This document shows positions 1 through 6,061 of a stretch of 10,336 nt of DNA, piece after piece. The stretch spans positions 1-10,336 of the forward strand of contig CAKTGS010000074.1 in the NCBI GenBank assembly GCA_934561485.1, written 5' to 3'. How positions within the stretch are numbered: position 1 is the first letter of the stretch; each line of letters begins with the position of its first letter. The stretch comes from an uncultured Faecalibacterium sp. GTDB lineage: Bacteria > Bacillota > Clostridia > Oscillospirales > Ruminococcaceae. The position numbers were made by a program, and so were the translations under genes. The notes below the pieces were generated by a model. The model made no database searches. It was given only the letters and a program-made list of their open reading frames with translations, and was not told the DNA's origin.

Positions 1-143
1 TAGATGTGCGGGTTGAAGCCCAGGGTGTGCCACACCGGCAGGCCGCTGCGCTTGAGCACCCGCTGCATCACCCGCTGTAGATCCAGCAGAGAGATGTAGG
101 AGGCTTCATTCTTTTTCTCAAACGAGATTCTTACTGTAATCAA
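1..143 (-). CDS. Radical SAM-linked protein, DUF2344/TIGR03936 family (N-terminal part; gene runs off the left edge)
   Basis: The first 47 codons read as a DUF2344-type N-terminus: a beta strand ITVRISFEK, then the family-like SYISLLDLQRVMQRVLKRSG and a GFNPH motif just before the edge. The family has no proven reaction. It is found beside or fused to TIGR03960-type radical SAM proteins and is assumed to work with them, perhaps in RNA or ribosome-linked modification. I chose a TTG start at 141-143 because a perfect AGGAGGT (151-157) lies 7 bases upstream; no ATG or GTG start fits. The gene overlaps the end of the radical SAM gene by 26 bases in another frame, so the two are probably translationally coupled. 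The remaining C-terminal part lies outside the window. Confidence 0.85.
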   Translation of the reverse strand, partial: MITVRISFEKKNEASYISLLDLQRVMQRVLKRSGLPVWHTLGFNPHI

Positions 144-1980
144 AGCACGGACCTCCTAACAAGTGGTTGGCACCGCAGCCATGGCAGGCGCGGTTGCAGG
201 GTGCAGTGGTCTGGGCGGCAAGGGCCTTGTTGTACTCCCGCACCAGATATTCGTGGGTGACGCCGTAGTCCATGTGGGACCAGGGCGTCACCTCGTCCAG
301 GCCGATGGGGCGCTGGCAATAGAAGGTGGGGTCAATGCCCATATCCGCAAAGGTCTGCAGCCAGGTGTCGTACTGGAAGCACTCTTCCCATCCGTCAAAG
401 AAGCAGCCGCGCTTGTAGGCTTCCACGATGACCGGGGCCAGGCGGCGGTCGCCTTTGGCAAACACCCCCTCCAGGAAGCTGGTGGTGCTGTCGTGGTAAT
501 TCACCTTGATCTTGCGGCTGCGCACGCTTTCCAGCAAATGCTTCTGCTTGGCGCGCAGCATTTCCTCGGTGTCCATGGGCACGAACTCAAAGGGCGTGTG
601 AGGCTTGGGCACAAAGCAGGCACAGCTGATGGTCACCTGCACACCTTTGCCCTTGCCGCGCTTGGGCAGGGAGTAATACAAATCCACCACCTTCTGGGCG
701 GTTTCGGCAATGCCCTCAATGTCCTCCATAGTCTCGGTAGGCAGGCCCATCATGAAATAGAGCTTGACCGAGCTATAGCCCGCATTGAAGGCAATGGTGC
801 AGGTTTTTTCGATCTCGTCCCAGGTGACGTTCTTGTTGATGACGTTACGCAGGCGCTGGGTGCCGGCTTCGGCCGCAAAGGTCAGGCCGCTTTTGCGCAC
901 CTTGGTGGTTTTTTCAATCAGGCTCTGGGAGAAGTTGTCCACACGCAGAGAAGGCAGCGACAGGCTGACATGCTCCTGGGGTGCCCACTCGTTCAGGTCG
1001 TCCAACAGCTCTTCCAGCTGGCCGTGGTCCGAGGTGGACAGGCTGGACAGGCTCAGTTCCTCGTAGCCGGTGTTGGCGCACAGGTCCTGGGCCGCCTTGT
1101 TCAGCAGGCTGGCATCGCGCTGGCGCATGGGCCGGTACAAAAAGCCTGCCTGGCAGAAGCGGCAGCCGCGCACACAGCCGCGCAGCACCTCAATGCTGGC
1201 ACGGTCCTGGATGGCACCCACCATGGGCACCACAAAGTTGGTGGGCGGAGCAAACTCGTTCAGGTCCTTGATGATGGCCTTGGTGATGCGGGCCGGGATG
1301 CCCGGCTCGGTGGGGGTGATGGATTTGACCTTGCCGTCCTCATAATAGGCCACATCGTAGAAGGCCGGGATATACACGCCCGGGATCTTTGCAATGCGCA
1401 GCAGCAGTTCCTTTTTGGAGACTCCGCCTTCTTTTTTGGCCTTTTCGATCTCTGCGCAGATGCCGGGCAGCTGGTTTTCGCCTTCTCCCAGCTGGACCAC
1501 ATCAAAAAAGTCTGCAATGGGTTCCGCATTGCAGGCACAAGGGCCGCCCGCCACGATCAGCGGCCAGCTTTCATCACGGTCTTTGGAATAGAACGGGATG
1601 CCCGCCAGATCCAGCATGGCCAGAATGTTGGTGTAGGAAAGCTCATACTGCAGGGTAAAACCCACCGCGTCAAAGGCGGTGAGCGGGTCTTTGCTTTCCA
1701 TGGTATACAGCGGCAGCTGCAGGCGCTCCATCTCGGCCTTCATATCCAGCCAAGGCATAAAGGCGCGCTCGCACCACCAGTTTTCGTGCTGGTTCAGCAG
1801 CTCGTACAGGATCTTTTCCCCCAGAAAGGACATCCCCACTTCGTAGGTGTCCGGGAAGCAGAACGCAAAGCGCACGTCTACCTTTTCTTTGTCTTTATAA
1901 ACGCTGCCGGGTTCACCGCCGGTGTAGCGGCCGGGCTTCTGCACCCGCCCCAGCGCTTCTTTCAGTTTCGGATCAAACAT
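118..1980 (-). CDS. B12-binding-domain/radical SAM protein, TIGR03960 family
   Basis: A 620-residue radical SAM protein of unknown substrate. Residues about 30-180 form a B12-binding-like Rossmann region (FCFPDTYEVGMSFLG, later VAGGPCACNAEPI), with no DxHxxG cobalamin-ligand motif visible. The radical SAM core follows from about residue 260, with the 4Fe-4S ligands C269, C273 and C276 in RGCVRGCRFCQAG, then family-typical segments such as FAAEAGTQRLR and KLYFMMGLPTET. The far C-terminus has a second cysteine cluster, C595, C599 and C602 (CNRACHGCGAN) plus C612, which could bind another metal or cluster. ATG at 1980 is preceded by GGAGG (1987-1991) at 6 bases. The gene has its own promoter (2019-2047) and overlaps the DUF2344 gene downstream. 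Family assignment is confident; the reaction is unknown. Confidence 0.9.
   Translation of the reverse strand: MFDPKLKEALGRVQKPGRYTGGEPGSVYKDKEKVDVRFAFCFPDTYEVGMSFLGEKILYELLNQHENWWCERAFMPWLDMKAEMERLQLPLYTMESKDPLTAFDAVGFTLQYELSYTNILAMLDLAGIPFYSKDRDESWPLIVAGGPCACNAEPIADFFDVVQLGEGENQLPGICAEIEKAKKEGGVSKKELLLRIAKIPGVYIPAFYDVAYYEDGKVKSITPTEPGIPARITKAIIKDLNEFAPPTNFVVPMVGAIQDRASIEVLRGCVRGCRFCQAGFLYRPMRQRDASLLNKAAQDLCANTGYEELSLSSLSTSDHGQLEELLDDLNEWAPQEHVSLSLPSLRVDNFSQSLIEKTTKVRKSGLTFAAEAGTQRLRNVINKNVTWDEIEKTCTIAFNAGYSSVKLYFMMGLPTETMEDIEGIAETAQKVVDLYYSLPKRGKGKGVQVTISCACFVPKPHTPFEFVPMDTEEMLRAKQKHLLESVRSRKIKVNYHDSTTSFLEGVFAKGDRRLAPVIVEAYKRGCFFDGWEECFQYDTWLQTFADMGIDPTFYCQRPIGLDEVTPWSHMDYGVTHEYLVREYNKALAAQTTAPCNRACHGCGANHLLGGPCFDYSKNLV
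151..157 (-). promoter_or_regulatory. Shine-Dalgarno AGGAGGT that fixes the TTG start of the DUF2344 gene
   Basis: On the minus strand AGGAGGT ends 7 bases before TTG at 143. It lies inside the last codons of the radical SAM gene, where it overlaps the Gly-Gly codons of the C-terminal cysteine region. This is an ideal site and spacing, and it makes the rare TTG start credible. Confidence 0.8.
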
Positions 1981-1993
1981 CCAGTTCCTCCAT
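1973..1993 (-). other. Possible 6-codon leader ORF overlapping the radical SAM start
   Basis: Between promoter and gene, ATG at 1993 opens a 6-codon frame (MEELDV) that stops with TGA at 1973-1975, five bases beyond the start of the radical SAM ATG. It has its own AAGGA (2000-2004) at 6 bases, and its second and third codons contain the GGAGG used by the main gene. It could act as a coupling leader or be chance. Confidence 0.25.
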
Positions 1994-2018
1994 AAACAAT
2001 CCTTTTTTACATTTTATT

Positions 2019-2047
2019 ATTGTACCCCAAAACTGCAGTTTTTTCAA
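2019..2047 (-). promoter_or_regulatory. Sigma-A-type promoter of the radical SAM/DUF2344 operon
   Basis: On the minus strand TTGAAA (2042-2047) is followed by a 17-base spacer and TACAAT (2019-2024). Both boxes are near consensus and the spacing is ideal, placing the start of transcription near 2012 and giving a leader of about 30 bases. The TGA stop of the M50 protease gene (2044-2046) lies inside the -35 box. The region is AT-rich against GC-rich surroundings. Confidence 0.75.
2029..2042. repeat. 14-bp perfect palindrome (AAAACTGCAGTTTT) in the promoter spacer
   Basis: A perfect inverted repeat centred on CTGCAG fills most of the spacer and touches the -35 box of the promoter at 2019-2047. 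It could be a repressor operator. As RNA it would form only a weak 5-bp stem, so it is a poor terminator for the M50 gene on the minus strand. Chance is possible in such an AT-rich stretch. Confidence 0.35.
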
Positions 2048-2496
2048 TCGTTTCTGCGCAGTTTGTGCTGCTGCCCTGCAAAGCGCAGGCATTGGGTCAG
2101 CTGTGCCCCGTCCAGCGGCGGCACCGGCAGCAGGTTGAACAAACCCGTGCAGAGGTTGGCCGCCCAGAAGGCGCTGCCCCGGATCGTCATGTTCCGGGCA
2201 AGAAACACGGCCCACACTGCGGCCAGCACAAAATTGACCGCCGGGCCTGCTGCGGCCAGCGCGGCCAGCTGTGCCGGACGCCAGCACTCGCCCCGCGTGC
2301 TCATGCAAAAGCCGGTCATCGTTACTTCGATCGTTGGCCAGCGGTGGCGCAGCACTCCATAAACCGCAATGTGTCCGCACTCGTGCAGAACTGCAGCCAG
2401 AAGCCCCAGACGCAGAAACCCGCTGGCATCCCAGTACAGCAGAGCATACAGCACTCCGCACAGCAGCAGCGGGTCCCGGAACACCAGCGGACCCAC
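2044..2496 (-). CDS. spoIVFB: SpoIVFB-like M50 (site-2) intramembrane metalloprotease, minimal form
   Basis: A membrane-embedded zinc protease of about 150 residues. The zinc motif HECGH is at residues 38-42 and the third ligand is D129 in NLLPVPPLDG, the usual M50 NxxPxxxxDG motif. Hydrophobic segments lie near residues 8-22, 30-50, 75-100 and 108-132, with both motifs inside membrane segments. It is about half the length of B. subtilis SpoIVFB and has no CBS or PDZ domain, so it is a bare catalytic core. I chose GTG at 2494-2496 because AGGCGG (2503-2508) lies 6 bases upstream and no in-frame ATG is near. It starts 10 bases after the M23 gene stops. In sporulating Firmicutes SpoIVFB cleaves pro-sigma-K. 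That substrate is inferred from pairing and synteny only; another S2P role is possible. Confidence 0.8.
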   Translation of the reverse strand: MGPLVFRDPLLLCGVLYALLYWDASGFLRLGLLAAVLHECGHIAVYGVLRHRWPTIEVTMTGFCMSTRGECWRPAQLAALAAAGPAVNFVLAAVWAVFLARNMTIRGSAFWAANLCTGLFNLLPVPPLDGAQLTQCLRFAGQQHKLRRND

Positions 2497-2502
2497 ACGC
2501 AG

Positions 2503-2508
2503 CCGCCT
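2503..2508 (-). promoter_or_regulatory. Shine-Dalgarno AGGCGG overlapping the M23 stop codon
   Basis: AGGCGG on the minus strand overlaps the TAG stop (2507-2509) of the M23 gene and sits 6 bases before the GTG chosen for the M50 gene. This implies translational coupling of the pair. Confidence 0.6.
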
Positions 2509-3022
2509 ATGGGGCCAGCCCCAGAAGCGGCGCAGGGTCGCAGGCGGCTCCCTGCCGGTGCAGTTCCAGGTGAAGATGCGCTCCGGTGGCGCGGCCGGTC
2601 TGCCCGGCGGTGCCAAGCGTCTGTCCGGCCCGGACAACTTCGCCCGGGCGGACGTAGAGATATTGCAGATGCGCATACCACGTCTCGCTTCCATCCCGAT
2701 GCAGCAGGTGCAGATAGTTGCCGTAGCCGGTGCTGCGGGCCGCCGCTGCCACGACCCCGGCTTGTACTGCCCGCACCGGTGTGCCCTCCGCGCAGGCAAG
2801 ATCCATCCCCTGATGAAACCGCAGTTCCCCGGTAAAGGGGTCCGGCCGTTCGCCGTATTCATCCGAAACGCGCCAGGCTGTTGTTGCCAGCGGGAAGCAG
2901 ACTGTCTCATCCGCTGCCGCACACCGGATGCAAAGCCCGCCCGCCAGCAGGCAGAGTGCACACAGCAGCCCCGCCAGACCTGCTTTTTTCAGAACCCTGC
3001 GCCGCTTTTTCGGATACCGCAT
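2507..3022 (-). CDS. Membrane-anchored or secreted M23 (LytM) peptidase, SpoIVFA-like
   Basis: 171 residues. A basic N-terminus (KKRRRVLKK) is followed by a hydrophobic segment at residues 13-33 and a possible AxA cleavage site near residue 37, so it acts outside the membrane or, in a sporulating cell, in the intermembrane space. The rest is an M23/LytM domain with all expected residues: H70 and D74 (FHQGMDLA), H118 (YAHL), and H149/H151 (GAHLHLEL). It may therefore be an active cell-wall endopeptidase rather than only a scaffold. Position directly before an M50 protease matches spoIVFA, whose product holds and restrains SpoIVFB, so that role is the favoured inference. ATG at 3022 has GGGGGA 9 bases upstream. 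It lies past the ppk terminator, yet no clear sigma-A promoter is visible before it. A generic M23 endopeptidase is the alternative. Confidence 0.82.
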   Translation of the reverse strand: MRYPKKRRRVLKKAGLAGLLCALCLLAGGLCIRCAAADETVCFPLATTAWRVSDEYGERPDPFTGELRFHQGMDLACAEGTPVRAVQAGVVAAAARSTGYGNYLHLLHRDGSETWYAHLQYLYVRPGEVVRAGQTLGTAGQTGRATGAHLHLELHRQGAACDPAPLLGLAP

Positions 3023-3079
3023 TTCGTTTCATCCCCCGTTTTCTACCACTCTATGCGGCAGACTGCCCCAAGAGAACCC

Positions 3080-3114
3080 AAAAAGGCCCGGCAGCGGAAC
3101 CCCACTGCCGGGCC
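3080..3114 (-). terminator. Rho-independent terminator of ppk
   Basis: A perfect 10-bp stem (3085-3094 with 3105-3114, GGCCCGGCAG/CTGCCGGGCC) with a 10-base loop is followed on the minus strand by five T (3080-3084). It lies 19 bases past the ppk stop and separates ppk from the M23/M50 pair. Confidence 0.9.
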
Positions 3115-3133
3115 GGATCACTACCTGTTTGTG

Positions 3134-5590
3134 TTATTTGCGGAAGAAGTGGAAGATCTGCCCCAGCAGGCCTTTGCGGGGCTTCGGTTCTGCTGCCGCA
3201 GGCTTTGCGGCCGGGCGGGCCGGAGTGGGTGCCGCCTGCCCGGAAGCGGGCTGTGCCGGACGCGGCTTGTTGTTGAGCATCTGCTCCAGTGCATCATAGT
3301 GATCCGCTTCCTTTGCGTCCGGGGCTGCGGGGGCTGCCTGCACCGGTGCCGGTGCAGACGGTTTTTCCGGCGCAGGCACGGCTGCTTCCTGCCGGGCAGG
3401 GGCACTTTGTGCTGCCTTCTGCTTGTCCACGCCTTCCTCTTTGGCTGCTGCCGTGTCCTCTGCCTTTTGTGCAGGAACCGGTTCCGCCTGGGGAGTGGTA
3501 GCCTTCCAGGGTTCTGCCCGGGTCCAGTCGTTGCGCAGCAGCTCATACATGCCCATCTGCCCATTGACCAGCGGTTCGCCTTCGGCGGGCTTTACCTTTT
3601 GGTAGCTGCCATCCGGGCGCATGATGCGGGCGTTCACGTTGTCCCGCAGCTGCAGCTGCAGGATATCGGTCAGTTTCTGGATCAGCACCGGGTCCTCCAC
3701 CCGGACACCAACTTCCACGCGGCACTCGGTGTTGCGGGTGAGGAAGTCGCCGGAGGCGATGTAGATGCGGGTGTGCACCCCATCAAAGAAGCTGTAGATG
3801 CGGCCGTGCTCCAGGTAACGGCCCACCAGGCTGCGGATGTGCAGGTTCTCGGTCTTGCCGGGCACCTCGGCGCGCACGCAGCAGATGCCGCGCACGATCA
3901 TATCAATGCGCACCCCGGCGCAGCTGGCTTCCTGCAGCTTGAGGATGATATCCCGGTCGCTGATGGAGTTGTTCTTCAGGATCATGGCCGCCGGGCGGCC
4001 CATGCGGGCAGCGGCGATCACGTGGTCCATCTCATCCAGCAGCACGCTCTTGAAGCGCAGCGGGGCCACCAGCATTTTGCTGCTTTCCTCGGTGAGCTGC
4101 TGCACGGCCAGGTTGCGGAACACCTTGGAAGCTTCCTCGCCGATCTCCTCGTCCGCTGTGATGAAAGAGTAATCGGTGTAAAGCTCGCTGGTTTTTTCGT
4201 TGTAGTTGCCGGTGCCGATCTGAGTGATGTAGGCATAGCCCTCTTTGCTCTTGCGGGTGATGAGGGTGAGCTTGGAGTGCACCTTATAATCGTCAAAGCC
4301 GTAGATCACCGTGCAGCCCGCGCTTTCCAGCTGCTTGGACCAATCGATGTTGTTCTGCTCGTCAAAACGGGCGCGCAGCTCCACCAGGGCCACCACTTCC
4401 TTGCCGTTTTCGGCGGCCTCCATCAGGGCCTGCACGATCTGAGACTCCCGCGCCATACGGTACAGCGTCATTTTGATGGAGATCACGTCCGGATCATGGG
4501 CGGCCTTTTTGAGCATAGCAATGAAGGGCCGGATGGACTGGTACGGGTAGCTGAGCAGCACATCGTGCTTTTGCACCTCTTCGGCCAGGTCGTAGCCCTG
4601 CGGCGGCAGCATGGGCCGGGCGGCCGGATAGAACAGGCCCGGGTGATCCTCTGCTTCCATGCGGCCGGTCAGTTTGTAGAAAAAGCTCAGGTCCAGCGGG
4701 CATTTCTGCACGAACACCCGCTTGTGGGTCAGCTCCAGGCGGCTGCAGAGCAGGCACTGCACTTCCGGTGCGGCTGCAGGTGTAATCTGCAGCCGCACCG
4801 CCGCCAGCTTGCGGCGGCGCTTGAGCAGTTCGGCCATGATCTCGCGGTAATCAATATCATGGTCCATCATACCTTCTTTGACGTCAATATCCGCATTGCG
4901 GGTGACGCGGAACAGGCATTTTTCCAGAATGGTCTCCTTGCCAAAAATGGCAGACGCATAGTGCAGCACCAGCTCCTCCACCAGTGCAAACTGCGTCACG
5001 CCGTCCTTTTTGGCAAAGTGCAGGCGTTCCATCTGGCTGGAGATCGGGATGATGCCCAGGCTCTGAGCATTGGGGTGCTTTTCTTTGAGCAGCACCCCGA
5101 GGTAAATCTCCTTATTGCGCAGGAATGGGAACGGATGGCGGTTGTCCACGATCTGCGGGCTGAGAATGGGGAACAGTTCCGTCTGGAAATATTTCTTCCA
5201 GAAGTGTTCCTCTTCCTTGCTCAGGTGGTCAAAATCCACCTTGCGGTAGCCGCACTCGGCCAATGCTTCCAGTGCCTTGGCATAATATTTATCGCACTCT
5301 TCCTGCAGCTGGGCCGTTTTGGGCATAATAGCGGCCAGCTGTTCGGCAGCCGTCATGTTGGTTTTGTTCTCGCGCTTTTCTTTTTTGCCCTTGTCCTGTT
5401 CCAGGTTGGCGCGCTCCTGCAGCGAGCCGACACGCACCATAAAAAATTCGTCCAGATTGGAGCCGTAGATGGCAAGGAACTTGACCCGCTCGGCCAGCGG
5501 CACATTTTTGTCTTTGCCCAGTGCAAGGACCCGGCGGTTGAAGTCCAACCAGCTCAGCTCGCGGTTGATGAAGATGGTTTCATCGCTCAT
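3134..5590 (-). CDS. ppk1: Polyphosphate kinase 1 with a long Ala/Pro-rich C-terminal tail
   Basis: 818 residues. The enzyme reversibly moves the ATP gamma-phosphate onto inorganic polyphosphate through a phosphohistidine. The N-terminus is typical (FINRELSWLDFNRRVL). The phospholipase-D-like core holds the autophosphorylated histidine H438 in KVHSKL, followed by IGTGNYNEKTSELYTDYS, and the second catalytic histidine H595 in RYLEHGRIYSFFDG; these match E. coli H435 and H592. The conserved fold ends near residue 696 (NDWTRAEPWK). The last 122 residues are a low-complexity Ala/Pro/Lys/Glu tail, interrupted by a short acidic stretch (ADHYDALEQMLNN), and end in GLLGQIFHFFRK. Family members are usually about 690-720 residues. 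I chose ATG at 5590 over ATG at 5596 because GGGG (5598-5601) is 7 bases from the former but only 1 from the latter. It follows the comEA-like gene by 48 bases and ends at its own terminator. Confidence 0.95.
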   Translation of the reverse strand: MSDETIFINRELSWLDFNRRVLALGKDKNVPLAERVKFLAIYGSNLDEFFMVRVGSLQERANLEQDKGKKEKRENKTNMTAAEQLAAIMPKTAQLQEECDKYYAKALEALAECGYRKVDFDHLSKEEEHFWKKYFQTELFPILSPQIVDNRHPFPFLRNKEIYLGVLLKEKHPNAQSLGIIPISSQMERLHFAKKDGVTQFALVEELVLHYASAIFGKETILEKCLFRVTRNADIDVKEGMMDHDIDYREIMAELLKRRRKLAAVRLQITPAAAPEVQCLLCSRLELTHKRVFVQKCPLDLSFFYKLTGRMEAEDHPGLFYPAARPMLPPQGYDLAEEVQKHDVLLSYPYQSIRPFIAMLKKAAHDPDVISIKMTLYRMARESQIVQALMEAAENGKEVVALVELRARFDEQNNIDWSKQLESAGCTVIYGFDDYKVHSKLTLITRKSKEGYAYITQIGTGNYNEKTSELYTDYSFITADEEIGEEASKVFRNLAVQQLTEESSKMLVAPLRFKSVLLDEMDHVIAAARMGRPAAMILKNNSISDRDIILKLQEASCAGVRIDMIVRGICCVRAEVPGKTENLHIRSLVGRYLEHGRIYSFFDGVHTRIYIASGDFLTRNTECRVEVGVRVEDPVLIQKLTDILQLQLRDNVNARIMRPDGSYQKVKPAEGEPLVNGQMGMYELLRNDWTRAEPWKATTPQAEPVPAQKAEDTAAAKEEGVDKQKAAQSAPARQEAAVPAPEKPSAPAPVQAAPAAPDAKEADHYDALEQMLNNKPRPAQPASGQAAPTPARPAAKPAAAEPKPRKGLLGQIFHFFRK

Positions 5591-5597
5591 AATCATT

Positions 5598-5605
5598 CCC
5601 CTTTT
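5598..5605 (-). promoter_or_regulatory. Shine-Dalgarno AAAAGGGG deciding the ppk start
   Basis: GGGG ends 7 bases before ATG at 5590 and 1 base before the in-frame ATG at 5596. Normal spacing therefore favours the downstream ATG, which gives an 818-residue protein. Confidence 0.55.
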
Positions 5606-5638
5606 CCAGATCTGCGGCCCGGGTCTCCCCTGCCGCGG

Positions 5639-5995
5639 TCAGCTCACGGTTGCCTGCTCTCCCCAGGAAGCCACCAGTTCCGGCGTGATTCCGGGAATTG
5701 CAAGAACATCCTCCACCTGTGCAAACGCCCCGTACCGGGCGCGGTAATCCAGAATGGCCTGCGCACGGCTTTGCCCCACACCGGGCAGCGTGCACAGTGC
5801 AGCGGCATCGGCGGTGTTCAGGTCCACAACATAATACGCAGAAAGCCCGGTGGTATCCGGCAGCGGCTCCGGCCCGTCCTGCAGCGGTACGGCAAACCAA
5901 AAGGCCGCACCAGCACAGCCAACCGCTGCCAGCAGCGCAAACAGTACAAACAGCCGTTCCCGCCGGTGCTGCCCGGATAAAGATGTTTTTCTCAT
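5639..5995 (-). CDS. ComEA-like membrane-anchored helix-hairpin-helix protein
   Basis: 118 residues. A basic N-terminus (MRKTSLSGQHRRER) leads into one membrane segment (residues 14-36), a short Pro-rich linker, and a tandem helix-hairpin-helix domain (57-118) with the ComEA signature VVDLNTADAAALCTLPGVG, the second turn IPGI, and AILDYRARYGAF between them. ComEA proteins are extracytoplasmic DNA receptors that pass incoming DNA to the ComEC channel. The SLBB domain between anchor and HhH in B. subtilis ComEA is missing, and no comEC lies beside it. ATG at 5995 is chosen because upstream in-frame codons run into the terminator. Its ribosome site is weak (AGGT 4 bases away, GGGGAG 12 bases away). 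It is probably co-transcribed with ppk. A general HhH DNA-binding role is possible. Confidence 0.82.
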   Translation of the reverse strand: MRKTSLSGQHRRERLFVLFALLAAVGCAGAAFWFAVPLQDGPEPLPDTTGLSAYYVVDLNTADAAALCTLPGVGQSRAQAILDYRARYGAFAQVEDVLAIPGITPELVASWGEQATVS

Positions 5996-6013
5996 TCTAC
6001 CTGAAATCTCCCC

Positions 6014-6052
6014 AAAAAGAAAGCCCCCTGCCGGAAAAACACAGGGAGCTTT
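6014..6052 (-). terminator. Rho-independent terminator of the ileS-lspA-rluD-HAD operon
   Basis: An 11-bp stem (6020-6030 with 6042-6052, one G.U pair) and an 11-base loop are followed on the minus strand by TCTTTTT. It lies 9 bases past the HAD stop codon and only 18 bases before the comEA-like start codon. The opposite strand has no matching T-tract. Confidence 0.88.
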
Positions 6053-6061
6053 ACACAAATT

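Noticed and set aside
163..1995. A 610-codon plus-strand open frame opposite the radical SAM gene
   Set aside because: Mirror-frame shadow of a certain gene; its His/Gly/Gln-rich translation has no recognisable family and no ribosome site.
2497..2961. Upstream extension of the M50 frame to an ATG at 2961 (305 residues)
   Set aside because: The extra residues are an out-of-frame reading of the M23 gene and look like no protein family; GTG at 2496 has a good ribosome site.
3048..3055. CATAGAGT upstream of the M23 gene as a sigma-E-like -10 box
   Set aside because: It matches 6 of 8 positions of the sporulation consensus, but no ATA-containing -35 lies at the required spacing, so it is not called.
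2369..5980. A 1203-codon open frame on the plus strand opposite ppk, comEA and the M23 gene
   Set aside because: It is antisense to clearly conserved genes, spans two terminators and a gene boundary, and its translation is rich in Arg/His/Leu without any domain. Open antisense frames are expected from GC-rich third-position codon use.
5996..6058. Upstream ATG at 6058 for the comEA-like gene
   Set aside because: It would translate through the terminator hairpin and places a cysteine-rich stretch before the basic MRKTS start; no ribosome site is present.
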